The position numbers and the translations under genes were made by a program. This document shows positions 30,393 to 42,300 of a stretch of DNA of 64,000 bases, in pieces. The notes below the pieces were generated by a model. That model worked only from the letters and a program-made list of their open reading frames with translations. It ran no database searches and was not told where the DNA came from. The stretch's first letter is position 1. Each line of letters starts with the position of its first letter. The stretch is from Lotus japonicus (Eukaryota; Streptophyta; Magnoliopsida; Fabales; Fabaceae), in NCBI RefSeq assembly GCF_012489685.1, contig NC_080042.1:25372150-25436149 (forward strand), written 5' to 3'.

Positions 30393-30629
30393 GACGAATC
30401 GAGAGGAAATACAAGCAAAGTACAGAACAATGAAACAGATTTGCAAATCAGAGATGATGAGTCTTGAAGAAGATAGATGCACAAGCGGTTGAGAGAACAC
30501 AATTTGCCCGTTGGAGGTAGTTATAGGAAATGTGAACCATGAAGTAACTTTCTCTCTGCTGATGTCACAACGGCTGTTAATGATGACCAAGAATAAACTA
30601 GCCGTTGACACACTAGGGCACGCTAATTG

Positions 30630-33600
30630 CTATGCATCAGAAAGACAAATCCCTAGACTTCCTCTTAATTTTTCAAAAGTGATAGCATCAAGGGGTTTTG
30701 TGAAAATATCAGCCAACTGCTTGTCAGTTGTCACATGATCCAAATTAACAATTTTCTCCTCCACCAAGTCTCTAATAAAATGATGTCTAATGTCAATATG
30801 CTTGGTCCTGCTATGCTGTATGGGATTCTTGGAAATATTGATTGCACTGAGATTGTCGCAGTACAATGTCATGACATCCTGTTCAACATCATACTCCTTC
30901 AACATTTGCTTCATCCACATGAGTTGAGTACAACTACTTCCAGCTGCAATATACTCAGCTTCAGCTGTAGACAATGAGACACAATTCTGCTTCTTGCTAA
31001 ACCATGAAATCAGATTATTCCCTAGGAAGAAACATCCACCAGATGTGCTCTTTCTATCATCTGCACTACCGGCCCAATCTGCATCACAGAAACCAACTAA
31101 AGAAGAATTTGTATCATGAGTATAGAGAATACCATAGTCACTCGTGCCATTGATGTACTTGATAATTCTCTTGACTTGTAGCAGATGACTAGCCTTAGGA
31201 GCTGCTTGATATCTTGCACATACACCAACTGCAAAGGTGATATCTGGTCTGCTAGCAGTGAGATACAACAAGCTTCCAATCATGCTTCTATAGAGACTTT
31301 GATCAACATCTTCCCCCTGCTCATCCTTGGAAAGTTTGATGTGTGTAGCAGCAGGAGTTCTCTTGTGACCAGCCTTTTCAAGGCCAAACTTCTTGACTAA
31401 CCCTTTAGCATACTTACTCTGTGATATGAACATAGAATCCTCCATTTGTTTGACTTGTAGTCCTAGAAAATAGTTCAATTCACCAACTAGACTCATCTCA
31501 AATTCAGATTTCATTTGTCGAACGAAGTGCTCCACCATTGAGTTCGACATTCCTCCAAAGACAATGTCATCCACATAAATCTGTGCTATCATGAGCTTAC
31601 CTTTGTCATTCTTCACAAACAGCGTTTTATCAATTCCACCCTTACTGTACTCATTGCTTACAAGAAATTCAGTTAACCTTTCATACCAAGCCCTAGGTGC
31701 TTGCTTCAAACCATACAAGGCCTTCCTCAACTTGTACACATGATCTGGATGATGCGGATCTGTAAATCCTTTAGGTTGTTCAACATAGACTTCTTCATTC
31801 AAATAACCATTCAGAAAAGCACTCTTCACATCCATCTGATAAAGTCTGAACTTCAAGAGACAAGCAACACCTAACAAGAGTCTTATAGATTCCAGTCTAG
31901 CTACTGGAGAAAAGGTCTCATCAAAATCAACTCCTTCTATCTGAGTATATCCTTGAGCAACAAGCCTTGCTTTATTCCTTGTGACTGTTCCAGTTTCATC
32001 TGATTTGTTCTTGAAGATCCACTTAGTGCCAATGATGTTTACTTCTTCAGGTCTAGGCACTAACTCCCACACTTCATTTCTCCTGAACTGCTCTAGCTCT
32101 TCATGCATAGCATTTATCCAGTATTCATCAGTGAGAGCTTCATTAACATTCTTGGGTTCTATCTTAGAGATGAAACAACTGTGAACAATTATACTTCTGG
32201 ATCTGGTAGTCACCCCTTCTTGAAGATTACCAATAATGTTTTCTTGAGGATGATTCTTCTGAACCCTGATTGATGGAGCTTTGTTTGATGTGATATCTTT
32301 GTCTTCCTTTTCATCAGCACTTGCTTCTGACTCATTGTCGAGGGCTGTTGCTGGAGCATCGGCTGGAACATCAGCACCATCATCATCTTCATTCAGATCT
32401 GCTTCTTCCTTCTTGCTTGGTTCATCATCCACAGTCACATTCACAGATTCCATCATGGTCCTTGTGCGAGAGTTAAAAACTCTATAAGCTTTGCTGTTCA
32501 TAGAATACCCCATGAAAATTCCTTCATCACTTCTAGGATCAAGCTTCCTCTTAGGATCACGATCTGCAAGGATATAACATTTACTTCCAAATATGTGAAA
32601 GTATTTTACAGATGGCTTTCTACCTTTCCATAGCTCATACTGTGTAGAGGATGTCCCTGCCCTGATGGTGACTCTATTATGTATGTAACAGGCAGTACTC
32701 ATAGCTTCAGCCCAGAACTGGTGTGGAATCTTCTTAGCATGTAACATTACTCTAGCTGATTCCTGGAGAGTTCTATTTTTCCTTTCAACAATTCCATTCT
32801 GCTGTGGAGTGATGGGGGCAGAAAATTCATGGCTAATACCTTCAGTTCCACAGAACTCCAAGAATTTTGAATTCTCAAACTCTCTTCCATGATCACTTCT
32901 GATTCTTACAATCACACAGTCCTTCTCATTCTGAAGTCTCAAACATAGATTCTTGAATATTTCAAAAGTCTCTGATTTTTCTCTCAAAAATTCAACCCAT
33001 GTATACCTTGAAAAATCATCTACACAGACAAACACATACCTTTTTCCTCCCAAGCTTTCAACCTGCATGGGACCCATGAGATCCATGTGAAGCAATTCCA
33101 GAACCTTCGTCGTGGTCTGATGCTGGAGCATCTTGTGTGGCACCTTAGTTTGCTTACCAATCTGACATTCTCCACATAGCTTTCCTTCTCCCAAGCTCAA
33201 ATTGGGCAATCCCCTTATTGCTTCATCAGCAATGATCTTTTGCATGCTCCTGTAGTTGAGATGTCCTAGTCTTTGATGCCATACATTCACCTCATCTTCT
33301 TTAGTTAACAAACATCTGGAAACATGAGCTTTTTCTTCTGATGTCCACATGTGACAGTTGTCCTTTGATCTGACTCCTCTCATCACAACTCTCTCATCGT
33401 CAGTGGTCACAACACATTCTATCTTATTGAACTTCACATCATACCCTTGATCACACAGTTGACTTATGCTGATTAGATTGGCAGTTAAACCATTTACAAG
33501 TAACACATTGTTCAAATTAGGAGATTCTGTGCTGACAAGCTTTCCTACTCCCTTGATCTTTCCTTTAGCTCCATCTCCAAAAGTAACATAGTTGGTGGAG

Positions 33601-35477
33601 TGACTTCTGATGTCTTGCAAGAAGCTCTTGTTTCCTGTCATGTGCTTTGAGCAGCCACTATCAAAATACCAATCTTCCTTAGATGATGCTCTGAAAGACG
33701 TGTAGGCTACCTGACATCTGACTTCACCCTTGGGCTTCCATTGCTTCCTCATCTGAACAGGCTTTTTATCATGCATCTGAGGATAACCATATAACCTGTA
33801 ACAGTAGGGCTTTATATGACCATTCTTACCACAGTAGTGACACTTCCAAGGTACAGTTTTGTCAAGCTTAAGCTGGGGTTTCACATGTAGAGGTACATGT
33901 CGAGGCACTGAATCTGGCAACTGATAATCTCTGGGCTTCTTGAATTCAGTTTGTTTTGCAGCAGACACAAATTTCTTCGAACCTTTCTGATTTTCTTTGT
34001 TTGTTGTTCTATAGTTAAAACCAATTCCCTTCAAACTCCCTCCTTGCTTGCTAGTTTCTTTCAGAATTTCATCAAGTATATCAGAACCACTGTTCAACAT
34101 TCTAACAGATTTATGAGTGGCTTCAAGTTTTCTTGTCAGAATTGTCACTTCCTCTTGAAGTCCTGCATTAATCAACATTAGGTTAGCTTTTTCCATAACA
34201 TCAGCATTATTAAACTTACTTTGCCATTTCTCCAGATCTTCCTTCAGCTTAGTGCTGAGCTCTTTCAACCGTTCATTCTGAGACACAAGTTGGTCTATCT
34301 CACTTTGCTTTTCTCTTACAAGTTTGCATGCTTCTTCCCACTTGTTGTGTAGCAGCTTGTAAGTTTCAGCCAATTCCTCATCAGAGATGTCTTCATCACT
34401 TGTCTCAGACTCACAGATAGTTCCAGAGAAGGCATTGACTTTGTTAGCAGATATCTCCTCCTCATCTTCAGTGTCTTCATCTGACCAAGTTACCATCATA
34501 CCTTTCTTTTGCTTCTTTAGATAAGTGGCACATTCAGACCTGATGTGACCATATCCTTCACATTCATGACATTGAACTCCTTTGTTCTGAACAGGTCTTT
34601 CTTCTTCCTTGGTCTTCCTCTGAGAATTTGAAAACTTGGGTTTGTCATCGAACTTCATGTTCTGAGCATTAGGTCTGGTTCTTTTGTCAATTTTCCTCAA
34701 AGCCCTGTTGAATTTTTTTGCTAGCATAGCCAGAGCCTCAGAAAAGTTTTCACCCTCACAGTCTTCATCATCACCTTCATCAGTGTTAGACACAAAAGCA
34801 ATACTCTTATTCTTCTTCTCAGATTTTCCACTCAGTTTCAACTCAAATGTCTGCAAGGAGCCAATAAGTTCATCAACCTTCATGTTCTCAATGTCTTGAG
34901 CCTCCTCAATTGCAGTGACTTTCATAGCAAACTTTCTAGGAAGAGATCTCAGGATCTTCCTTACAAGCTTCTCATCTGACATAGGTTCTCCCAAAGCAAA
35001 TGAAGCATTAGACAAGTCACGGACACGCATGTGGAATTCTGAAATAGTCTCTTCTTCAGTCATCATCAGATTTTCAAATTGAGTAGTAAGCATCTGAAGC
35101 CTTGACATCCTCACTCGAGTAGTTCCTTCATGTGCAGTTTTCAGAATTTCCCAAGCATCCTTTGCCACAGTACACGTATTGATCAGCCTAAACATATTCT
35201 TGTGAACTCCATTAAAAATAGCATTTAGAGCCTTTGAATTTCCAAGTGCAGCTTCATCTTCAACACTGGTCCATTCTTCTTCAGGTTTTTCAACAACAGT
35301 AGTAGAGGTGCCTTCAACCTCAGCCTTAGTGGGGTGCTTCCAACCCTTGACAATAGCTTTCCAAGTCTTGTTGTCAATCGATTTGAGAAAGGCTGTCATG
35401 CGAACCTTCCAATAGTCATAGTTAGTACCATCCAGAATGGGTGGCCTATTGACTGATCCTCCCTCCTTGTTATCCAT
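30630..35477 (-). CDS. Copia gag-pol polyprotein
   Basis: The polyprotein is 1615 aa with no interruption. It starts at ATG 35475-35477 ([13 protein letters not shown]), downstream of the primer-binding site; the open frame extends into the LTR but without need. In order: gag with a UBN2-like region (about 1-230); a CCHC knuckle [14 protein letters not shown] (~303-316); a coiled-coil stretch; a second knuckle [14 protein letters not shown] (~546-559); aspartic protease with [11 protein letters not shown] (~603); the pre-integrase zinc region VWHQRLGHL; integrase core with [15 protein letters not shown] and [10 protein letters not shown] (~790-900); reverse transcriptase with DVKSAFLNG and YVDD (~1300); and RNase H with CDADWAG and STAEAEY. 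All catalytic residues I can check are present, so it looks functional. Confidence 0.95.
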   Translation of the reverse strand: MDNKEGGSVNRPPILDGTNYDYWKVRMTAFLKSIDNKTWKAIVKGWKHPTKAEVEGTSTTVVEKPEEEWTSVEDEAALGNSKALNAIFNGVHKNMFRLINTCTVAKDAWEILKTAHEGTTRVRMSRLQMLTTQFENLMMTEEETISEFHMRVRDLSNASFALGEPMSDEKLVRKILRSLPRKFAMKVTAIEEAQDIENMKVDELIGSLQTFELKLSGKSEKKNKSIAFVSNTDEGDDEDCEGENFSEALAMLAKKFNRALRKIDKRTRPNAQNMKFDDKPKFSNSQRKTKEEERPVQNKGVQCHECEGYGHIRSECATYLKKQKKGMMVTWSDEDTEDEEEISANKVNAFSGTICESETSDEDISDEELAETYKLLHNKWEEACKLVREKQSEIDQLVSQNERLKELSTKLKEDLEKWQSKFNNADVMEKANLMLINAGLQEEVTILTRKLEATHKSVRMLNSGSDILDEILKETSKQGGSLKGIGFNYRTTNKENQKGSKKFVSAAKQTEFKKPRDYQLPDSVPRHVPLHVKPQLKLDKTVPWKCHYCGKNGHIKPYCYRLYGYPQMHDKKPVQMRKQWKPKGEVRCQVAYTSFRASSKEDWYFDSGCSKHMTGNKSFLQDIRSHSTNYVTFGDGAKGKIKGVGKLVSTESPNLNNVLLVNGLTANLISISQLCDQGYDVKFNKIECVVTTDDERVVMRGVRSKDNCHMWTSEEKAHVSRCLLTKEDEVNVWHQRLGHLNYRSMQKIIADEAIRGLPNLSLGEGKLCGECQIGKQTKVPHKMLQHQTTTKVLELLHMDLMGPMQVESLGGKRYVFVCVDDFSRYTWVEFLREKSETFEIFKNLCLRLQNEKDCVIVRIRSDHGREFENSKFLEFCGTEGISHEFSAPITPQQNGIVERKNRTLQESARVMLHAKKIPHQFWAEAMSTACYIHNRVTIRAGTSSTQYELWKGRKPSVKYFHIFGSKCYILADRDPKRKLDPRSDEGIFMGYSMNSKAYRVFNSRTRTMMESVNVTVDDEPSKKEEADLNEDDDGADVPADAPATALDNESEASADEKEDKDITSNKAPSIRVQKNHPQENIIGNLQEGVTTRSRSIIVHSCFISKIEPKNVNEALTDEYWINAMHEELEQFRRNEVWELVPRPEEVNIIGTKWIFKNKSDETGTVTRNKARLVAQGYTQIEGVDFDETFSPVARLESIRLLLGVACLLKFRLYQMDVKSAFLNGYLNEEVYVEQPKGFTDPHHPDHVYKLRKALYGLKQAPRAWYERLTEFLVSNEYSKGGIDKTLFVKNDKGKLMIAQIYVDDIVFGGMSNSMVEHFVRQMKSEFEMSLVGELNYFLGLQVKQMEDSMFISQSKYAKGLVKKFGLEKAGHKRTPAATHIKLSKDEQGEDVDQSLYRSMIGSLLYLTASRPDITFAVGVCARYQAAPKASHLLQVKRIIKYINGTSDYGILYTHDTNSSLVGFCDADWAGSADDRKSTSGGCFFLGNNLISWFSKKQNCVSLSTAEAEYIAAGSSCTQLMWMKQMLKEYDVEQDVMTLYCDNLSAINISKNPIQHSRTKHIDIRHHFIRDLVEEKIVNLDHVTTDKQLADIFTKPLDAITFEKLRGSLGICLSDA

Positions 35478-35527
35478 GAGAACTTGAATAAACTCCCTGG
35501 AGCTCACCCAACCAGAACAGGGTGCCT

Positions 35528-35539
35528 GCTCTGATGCCA
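35528..35539 (-). promoter_or_regulatory. Copia primer-binding site
   Basis: The minus strand reads TGGCATCAGAGC two bases after the 5' LTR. This differs at one base from TGGTATCAGAGC, the plant site complementary to initiator Met-tRNA that primes minus-strand DNA synthesis. Confidence 0.85.
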
Positions 35540-35541
35540 AT

Positions 35542-36416
35542 TGTAATTCAGGTTCCCTCTGATACGATTGTCCTACACGATCCTGGGACAAGAGGTTTGA
35601 CAATCACTTAACAATAAAACAGAACTTAACAACAAAACAATAACACTCAGAAGTTGTTAACCCAGTTCAGTGAAAACTTTCACCTACGTCTGGAGGGTTT
35701 GCACCCAAAGAAAGGAAATCCACTATCTCAAGATTCAGGAATTACAGACACTCATGAACAACTCAGTTCATAGTTAACTTCCTAATCTACCCAGTGTATT
35801 TCTACTTAGAATCTCAACCTAAGTATGAGAGCCCCTCTCACTTTCTCTCAATCACTGCCACAGTGATTGGTAAACACAATGAACAATCAGAGTTTGAATG
35901 TAATCAAACAACACAGAACCCTTCTTTGCTTTATAGAATCAGTGAGCAAAGAGGATTCACAAATAACAAGAACGAAGCACAATAACTAATCCTAAAACAC
36001 TCGATCTCTCTCTATCAGCTTCGGTCGTCTTCACGTTTTAGGTCTTCATCCTTTTATAGACTTCAGCAGCGGTAGCATGGGCTTTAGGGTTAGCACGGGC
36101 TGAAGAAACAGATATCAATAACAGCAATTCAAAAACACAATCTTGATAGATTCGGTTTCTTATTGCACAAGTAATGATAGAAACCAATCTTTTAGCAAAG
36201 ATTGTTTCAACAAATAACAACCCAACAATTAAAACCCTTCTAAAATAATTACTTGCTCCTCAAGTAACTCAAAACATATCTTCAACAAATCTTAAGAAGG
36301 CCCATAACAGAAACACAAGCTGAGGACTGATGTCCTAGCCTCACGAGGTTAGATGCCACATCATCTGCTTCGACAATCGGTTGTTTTGACAAAATGCATG
36401 GCAACATGTTCCAACA
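35542..36416 (-). repeat. Copia 5' LTR (promoter LTR)
   Basis: 875 bp with TG...CA ends. A TATAAAA box (plus-strand 36052-36058, minus strand) should drive the element transcript; the RNA start is expected ~30 bp downstream. Confidence 0.95.
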
Positions 36417-36421
36417 AAAGG
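36417..36421. repeat. Copia target-site duplication, right
   Basis: AAAGG, matching 26916-26920. The 5S spacer resumes with AATTG. Confidence 0.85.
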
Positions 36422-36443
36422 AATTGAGAAAAAATGGCAAAAT

Positions 36444-36562
36444 GGGATACAACACGAGGACTTCCCAGGAGGTCACCCATTCTGGTACTACTCTCGCCCA
36501 AGCAAACTTGACTGCGAAGTTCTGATGGGATCCGGTGCATTAGTGCTGGTATGATCGAATCC
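36444..36562 (-). rRNA. Diverged 5S copy, class S
   Basis: CCATTCTGG and CTTGACTGCGAAG. It follows class R across the copia insertion, keeping the P-Q-R-S order. Confidence 0.83.
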
Positions 36563-36644
36563 GTAAAGTTATGCGGGTTAAAACACAATATGCGTTAAAT
36601 TAAGAAATTAAAAAAAATAAGGAAATGCGAAAAAACGGCAAAAG

Positions 36645-36763
36645 GGGATGCAACACGAGGACTTCCAAGGAGGTCACCCATCATAGTACTACTCTCGCCT
36701 AAGCACACTTAACTGCGGAGTTCTGATAGAATCCGGTGCACAAGTACTAGTATGATCGCTTCC
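36645..36763 (-). rRNA. Diverged 5S copy, class P
   Basis: CATCATAG, GATAGAATCC, ACAAGTACTAG and GCTTCC. Confidence 0.83.
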
Positions 36764-36845
36764 GTAAAGTTTTGCGGGATAAAACATAATATGCGTTAAA
36801 TTAAGAAATTAAAAAAAATAAGGAATTACGAAAAAACGGCAAAAG

Positions 36846-36964
36846 GGGATGCAACACGAGGACTTCCTAGGAGGTCACCCATCATAGTACTACTCTCGCC
36901 TAAGCACACTTAACTGCGGAGTTTTGATAGAATCCGGTGCATAAGTTCTACTATGATCGTTTCC
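36846..36964 (-). rRNA. Diverged 5S copy, class P
   Basis: CTTCCTAGG, GTTTTGATAG, AGTTCTACTATG and GTTTCC. Confidence 0.82.
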
Positions 36965-37050
36965 GTAAAGTTATGCGGGATAAAACATAATATGTGTTAA
37001 ACTAAGAAATTAAAAAAAAATAATAATTAATTGCGAAGAAAAGGCAAAAG

Positions 37051-37080
37051 GGGATGCAACACGAAGACTTCCCAGGAGGT
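37051..37080 (-). pseudogene. 5S gene fragment (3' end), class Q, split by the LTR-like insertion
   Basis: The 3' 30 nt of a 5S copy run up to GAGGT, the target duplication. The rest is at 51090-51183, about 14 kb away. Confidence 0.88.
37076..37080. repeat. Target-site duplication of LTR-like element, left
   Basis: GAGGT here and at 51090-51094, at positions +90 to +94 of the 5S gene (box C). Confidence 0.8.
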
Positions 37081-38894
37081 TGTAAGGCCCGAGTTTTTAA
37101 GTTTATGCTAAGTGAATAAACTTCTTATTCACGATTAGGGTTGATGTAATGTGAAGGGAAACCTGAACGAAAGTTTATTAAATGAAATATATTTATGAAG
37201 GAGAAAGTTCAGGAAAAGTTCAAGGATTGCATTATGATCGATAAAAGTTATAGCACGAACGTTTTACGCTTAAACCTAGGTCAGAAACCCTAGTATATAG
37301 CTAATTTTCACTTTTAGGCACGACGGAAGTTAATTCCAAAAATCTTCAGAGAAATGTTAGAACTTCTCTTTTTCCATATATCACAATCGTTTCGAGGCGA
37401 AACTCTAGGATCTACGAACGTCCGATTCCAATCATCGGAAGTTTGCCGAAACCGAATCCCTGGTATTTCAAAACCCTAGAATTTCTCGACGATGAAGACT
37501 TTTTCTATTCAGAGCTTCAAATGAATATTCTACACGCGTACACCCATTTCTCTTGATGATTTCAATCTTTCTTCAGAAGGAAGTTTTCCATTCCGACATC
37601 CGATGCAAAAAGCAACTTATCGGGTAAAATAGTTTTATACCGACTATGCTTTAGTTGCCAAAAATACAAAGAGACCTCATTTTAGTTTTGGAATTCTTTC
37701 GCCAAAACATATCTATTAATTCACGGAGAATGACGCCGGAAAAATCAGATTCGCGAAACTTTCATTTTCCCGCGAATTTCCAACCTTTATATATAGCAAA
37801 GAAAGGAAGAAAAACTCAAATTTTCCTCCATTTTCTCTCCTCAAACCCGCGGCCAAGAACAAGGAAGAAGGAAGAAGAATTTTGTTCATCGCTTGCTTGA
37901 TCGTTGATCCGTTAGTTGCTACTTCAAGGCTTCGAGGTATAGTCGCTAATCCTTACCTCTGATCGCTTTTTCCATAGCTTTTCTGTAGACTTTTCTGAGC
38001 TGATAGTTTATGGGTTTTTGCAAAACTATCCTGAATCTTTCATTTATGATTCTAAACCTCTTCCTTATGCGCCCAAGATCACTTCTGCCGGGTTAGATTT
38101 TCCGTTATGTCGCCGGAATTCCGCCGGAATCAATTTGAACCTAAAATACCCATTTTTGGAGTTTTTGGTGTAAAGCTTCAACCTTTAGGCTGAAAACTAT
38201 CGCCTTAGCTTAGTGCTAGTAGGATTAGTTGTCATAAACGTCGTTGGTGACGTCCCTGCAAAATTTGGTTTTTGGGATTTCAGTTTTGAAAATCCTAAGT
38301 TAAAAATCATGACCAAAATACCCCTGCGACAGTTTTTGATCCGATAATTTTTCCGAGTTCAGAATAACCTTAGTTACGGCTAATGATAGCATAGGAACCA
38401 AGTTTGATCGAAGAAAAATCGAGTCTCCTAATTACCTAAAGTGGCCGAGCCTATAGGGGAGGAGGAGGAAAATTTCCTTTTCCGAAAACTTGTCTTTTCG
38501 CGCTAGATTATCGTACCTTAGAGTATAGATTACTTCGAGTAACCTTAGTAAGTATCGATAGCTTAGTTTGCGATAGATTCTAATAGTATTTCTGTGGTTT
38601 TGCTCTAAAGGTGATTTTGAGGAATTCCCAGAGGAGCAAGCCTTTGATTGTGAACAAGTGTTAGGAGATCGTCCTGGAGAATCTACAGGTGAGGGCATCT
38701 CACTGAATCTCTAGTTAATGCTTAGGGTCGATGCTTTCGACATTGTTTACTGTTTATGCACTGGATTGTGTGTGATTGAAAAATGTTTTCTGAGGCTTCG
38801 GCTGACAATGTAGATGATGAATCTACTGAATGCTTTTGAGATTGACTTATATGCCAAGTGCTAATTGGGTAATTTAGGATGTGTGGTGCATGCG
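37081..38894. other. Left part of the LTR-like element, with promoter-like sequence
   Basis: AT-rich, without a convincing ORF. TATATATA at 37788-37795 is followed by a purine-rich leader (GGAAGAAGGAAGAAG) and a possible splice donor in CTTCGAGGTATAG near 37937. This looks like a promoter and leader of an LTR transcript on the plus strand. The remainder to 38894 shows nothing recognisable. Confidence 0.5.
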
Positions 38895-39174
38895 TGGACT
38901 GGGCGAGCCCCTAGAGGGGCAACGCCCAGCATGTATCCCGCCCTGAGGCGGGGCCCTGGCCTTCAGATGGGCCTTGATCTCGGAGGCCCAATTGGCCCAA
39001 TAGGTAGTACCCAAGCTCTATAAATAGGAGGTAGTTATCAATTGTAAAGGACTTTTGGCTCATTTGATGAAATAACCCTTGAAATTCAGCACTCTCTCTC
39101 ACTCTCATTCTCTCTTGGCACAATCCCTCTACCTCTAGGTACTATGCCTCTCTTCAATGTTCATTCCCAGAACA
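38895..39174 (+). repeat. Gypsy element 1, 5' LTR
   Basis: 280 bp, TGGACTGGG...CCCAGAACA. TATAAATA lies at 39019-39026. The first ~120 bp form GC-rich inverted repeats (GGGCG/CGCCC around CCCCT/AGGGG, and CCCGCC/GGCGGG). Confidence 0.94.
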
Positions 39175-39177
39175 TTT

Positions 39178-39195
39178 TGGCGCCGTCTGTGGGGA
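39178..39195 (+). promoter_or_regulatory. Gypsy element 1 primer-binding site
   Basis: TGGCGCCGTCTGTGGGGA starts three bases after the LTR. The TGGCGCC start is the usual tRNA-complementary site of Tat and Athila elements. Confidence 0.8.
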
Positions 39196-39339
39196 CTGTA
39201 AACTTTCTACTCCCATTCACGTGGATTGATTGCGCATGAAGTTACCTCTGATTGTGATTAGGCAATTCTCTGGTTTTCTGATTTTGATTCTGTGACTAGT
39301 GTTGGTTCTCCGATCGAGTTTGCATCGTTTCTGGTTTGG

Positions 39340-42300
39340 ATGGAGACTCGACGCAGGAGGCAGCATCATTCACCAATGCGACAGCGGATTTCGCCGCCTC
39401 GGCGGCCTCATCGTGTGGACCTGGATTCTCCGGTACGAACGACAGGAGTACAGTCGCCTTCTCCTCTTCCATCACCACCACCTCCTCCATCGCCTTCACA
39501 GGTTCACCTGCTCCGGAACAACAGCCGGCGGTGACACAGGAGCAATGGCGCCATTTGATGCGCAGTATTGGCAACATCCAGCAGCGGAATGAGCATCTAC
39601 AGGCTCAGTTAGATTTCTACCGTCGCGAGCAGCGAGATGATGGAAGCAGAGAAGCAGATTCCGTGGCTGAGTTCCGTCCGTTCTCGGAAGATGTTGAGAA
39701 TGTGGCGATTCCGGATAACATGAAAACATTAGTTCTGGATTCTTACAGCGGAGATTCCGATCCGAAAGATCATCTTCTGTATTTTAATACGAAGATGGTG
39801 ATAATTGCGGCGTCAGATGCGGTGAAGTGCAGGATGTTTCCATCGACGTTCAAATCGACGGCGATGGCGTGGTTCACAACTTTGCCGCGAGGATCGATTT
39901 CAAATTTCAGAGACTTCTCATCCAAGTTTCTAGTGCAATTCTCGGCAAATAAGAATCAGCCGGTGACGATCAATGACCTTTACAATATTCGCCAGCAGGA
40001 AGGGGAGTCACTGAAAGAGTACATGGCAAGGTATAGCGTGGCGTCGGTAAAGGTAGAGGACGAGGAGCCTCGAGCTTGTGCTTTAGCATTTAAAAACGGT
40101 TTGCTGCCGGGAGGGTTGAACAGCAAATTGACACGTAAGCCGGCGCGCTCGATGGGAGAGATGCGTGCTCGTGCCAGCACTTATATTCTCGACGAGGAGG
40201 ACGACGCTTTCAAAAGAAAGCGCGCGAAGTTGGAAAAGGGCGACACGTCGCCCAAGCGCGTGAAAAAAGATAGGAGCGGCGAAGATAAGGGGGATGGCAA
40301 ACAGCAGAGGCCAGGTAAGGGGAAGTCGGTATTCAAACCGACCAAGGAACAGTTGTACCCACGGCGCGATGATTATGAACAACGTCGGCCTTGGCAATCT
40401 AAGTCTCATCGCCAGCGGGAGGAAACTGATATGGTGATGAACACAGATGTATCGGATATGCTCCGAGGGGCAAGCGACGCAAATCTAGTGGATGAGCCGG
40501 AGGCCCCAAAGTATCAGCCACGGGACGCCAATCCCAAGAAGTGGTGCGAGTTCCACCGGTCCGCCGGGCATGATACGGATGACTGTTGGACTTTGCAGCG
40601 GGAGATTGATAAGTTGATTCGGGCGGGATATCAAGGAAATCGTCAAGGCCAGTGGCGCAATGGTGGCGATCAAAACAAAGCGCACAAGCGGGAGGAGGAG
40701 CGAGCGGACACTAAGGGCAAGAAAAAGCAAGAATCAGCGGCTATCGCCACAAAAGGGGCTGATGACACGTTCGCTCAACACTCAGGACCGCCCGTCGGGA
40801 CCATCAACACCATCGCCGGGGGATTTGGCGGCGGTGGCGACACTCATGCGGCGCGTAAGCGCCATGTTCGTGCCGTTAATTCCGTTCATGAGGTCGCTTT
40901 TGGATTCGTACACCCTGACATAACAATCTCGATGGCGGACTTTGAGGGGATAAAGCCTCATAAGGACGACCCGATTGTGGTGCAGTTAAGGATGAACAGT
41001 TTCAACGTTAGAAGGGTACTCCTGGATCAGGGTAGTTCGGCTGATATTATCTATGGTGATGCATTTGACAAGTTGGGACTAACTGACAATGATCTAACTC
41101 CATACGCGGGAACCTTGGTAGGTTTCGCGGGGGAGCAAGTAATGGTACGGGGATACATTGATCTAGACACAATATTTGGGGAAGACGAGTGTGCTAGGGT
41201 TTTGAAGGTAAGGTATCTGGTTCTCCAGGTGGTAGCATCCTACAATGTCATCATTGGGCGAAATACATTGAATCGCCTTTGTGCTGTAATTTCGACAGCC
41301 CACTTGGCGGTCAAGTATCCGCTAAGCAGTGGAAAGGTGGGAAAGCTGAAGGTGGACCAGAAGATGGCGAGGGAGTGTTACAATAATTGCCTTAACTTGT
41401 ACGGCAAGAAGAGTGCGTTGGTTGGTCATAGATGTTATGAAATCGAAGCCTCGGATGAAAACCTTGATCCACGGGGCGAGGGGCGAGTAAATAGGCCCAC
41501 GCCAATTGAGGAAACGAAGGCGCTAAAGTTTGGCGATCGCACTTTGAAGATTGGGACCAGACTGACAGAAGAGCAGGAGACGCGCCTGACAAAACTGCTT
41601 GGGGAGAACTTAGACTTGTTTGCTTGGAGCTGCAAAGACATGCCTGGAATTGATCCAAACTTCATATGCCATCGGTTAGCATTGAATCCAAGTGTCAAGC
41701 CAGTTTCACAACTTAGGAGGCGCTTGGGTGGCGACAAAGGGAAGGCGGTGCAACAGGAGGTCGACAAGTTGTTGGCGGCAGAGTTCATCAGGGAAGTGAA
41801 GTATCCGACGTGGTTGGCGAACGTCGTAATGGTGAAGAAGGCGAACGGGAAATGGCGAATGTGTGTATATTACACAGACTTAAACAAAGCATGTCCAAAA
41901 GATTCGTATCCCCTTCCCAGCATCGATAGCCTTGTTGATGGTGCCTCGGGCAACGAACTGCTTAGCTTGATGGATGCTTATTCTGGCTATCATCAAATCC
42001 GCATGCACCCGGCAGACGAGGACAAAACGGCTTTTATGACTGCCAGAGTCAATTATTGCTATCGCACCATGCCGTTTGGACTAAAGAACGCTGGGGCTAC
42101 CTACCAAAGATTGATGGATAGGGTTTTTGCTGGGCAGGTGGGAAGAAACATGGAGGTTTACGTTGATGACATGATTGTTAAATCAGTACGAGGTTTAGAC
42201 CATCATCAAGATCTGGAGGAAGCATTTGGCGAAATAAGGAAGCACAGTATGCGCCTCAATCCGGAGAAATGCTCTTTTGGTGTTCAGGGGGGCAAGTTTT

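Larger units (their letters stand above)
26921..36416 (-). mobile_element. Ty1/copia LTR retrotransposon, Sirevirus-like, complete
   Basis: The 9496-bp element has two 875-bp LTRs, 5-bp target duplications (AAAGG), a primer-binding site of the initiator-Met-tRNA type next to the 5' LTR, and a polypurine tract next to the 3' LTR. On the minus strand it carries an uninterrupted gag-pol followed by a second, env-like ORF. The domain order protease, integrase, reverse transcriptase, RNase H defines copia; the extra 3' ORF, a long gag and repeated polypurine tracts are traits of Sireviruses. By eye the two LTRs differ at six positions, so the insertion is recent. It could still be autonomous. Confidence 0.96.

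Noticed and set aside
30311..30738. Small plus-strand ORFs around the env-like start and pol end
   Set aside because: Shadows of the coding strand without recognisable content.
38911..39123. 70-codon minus-strand ORF in the gypsy LTRs
   Set aside because: Spans the hairpins and TATA box, appears in every LTR copy, and shows no protein features.
39336..39503. TTG-initiated gag N-terminus (MDGDSTQ frame) in gypsy element 1
   Set aside because: It starts at TTG and is used only because of the 28-bp deletion; in element 2 the METRRRR frame leads into gag.
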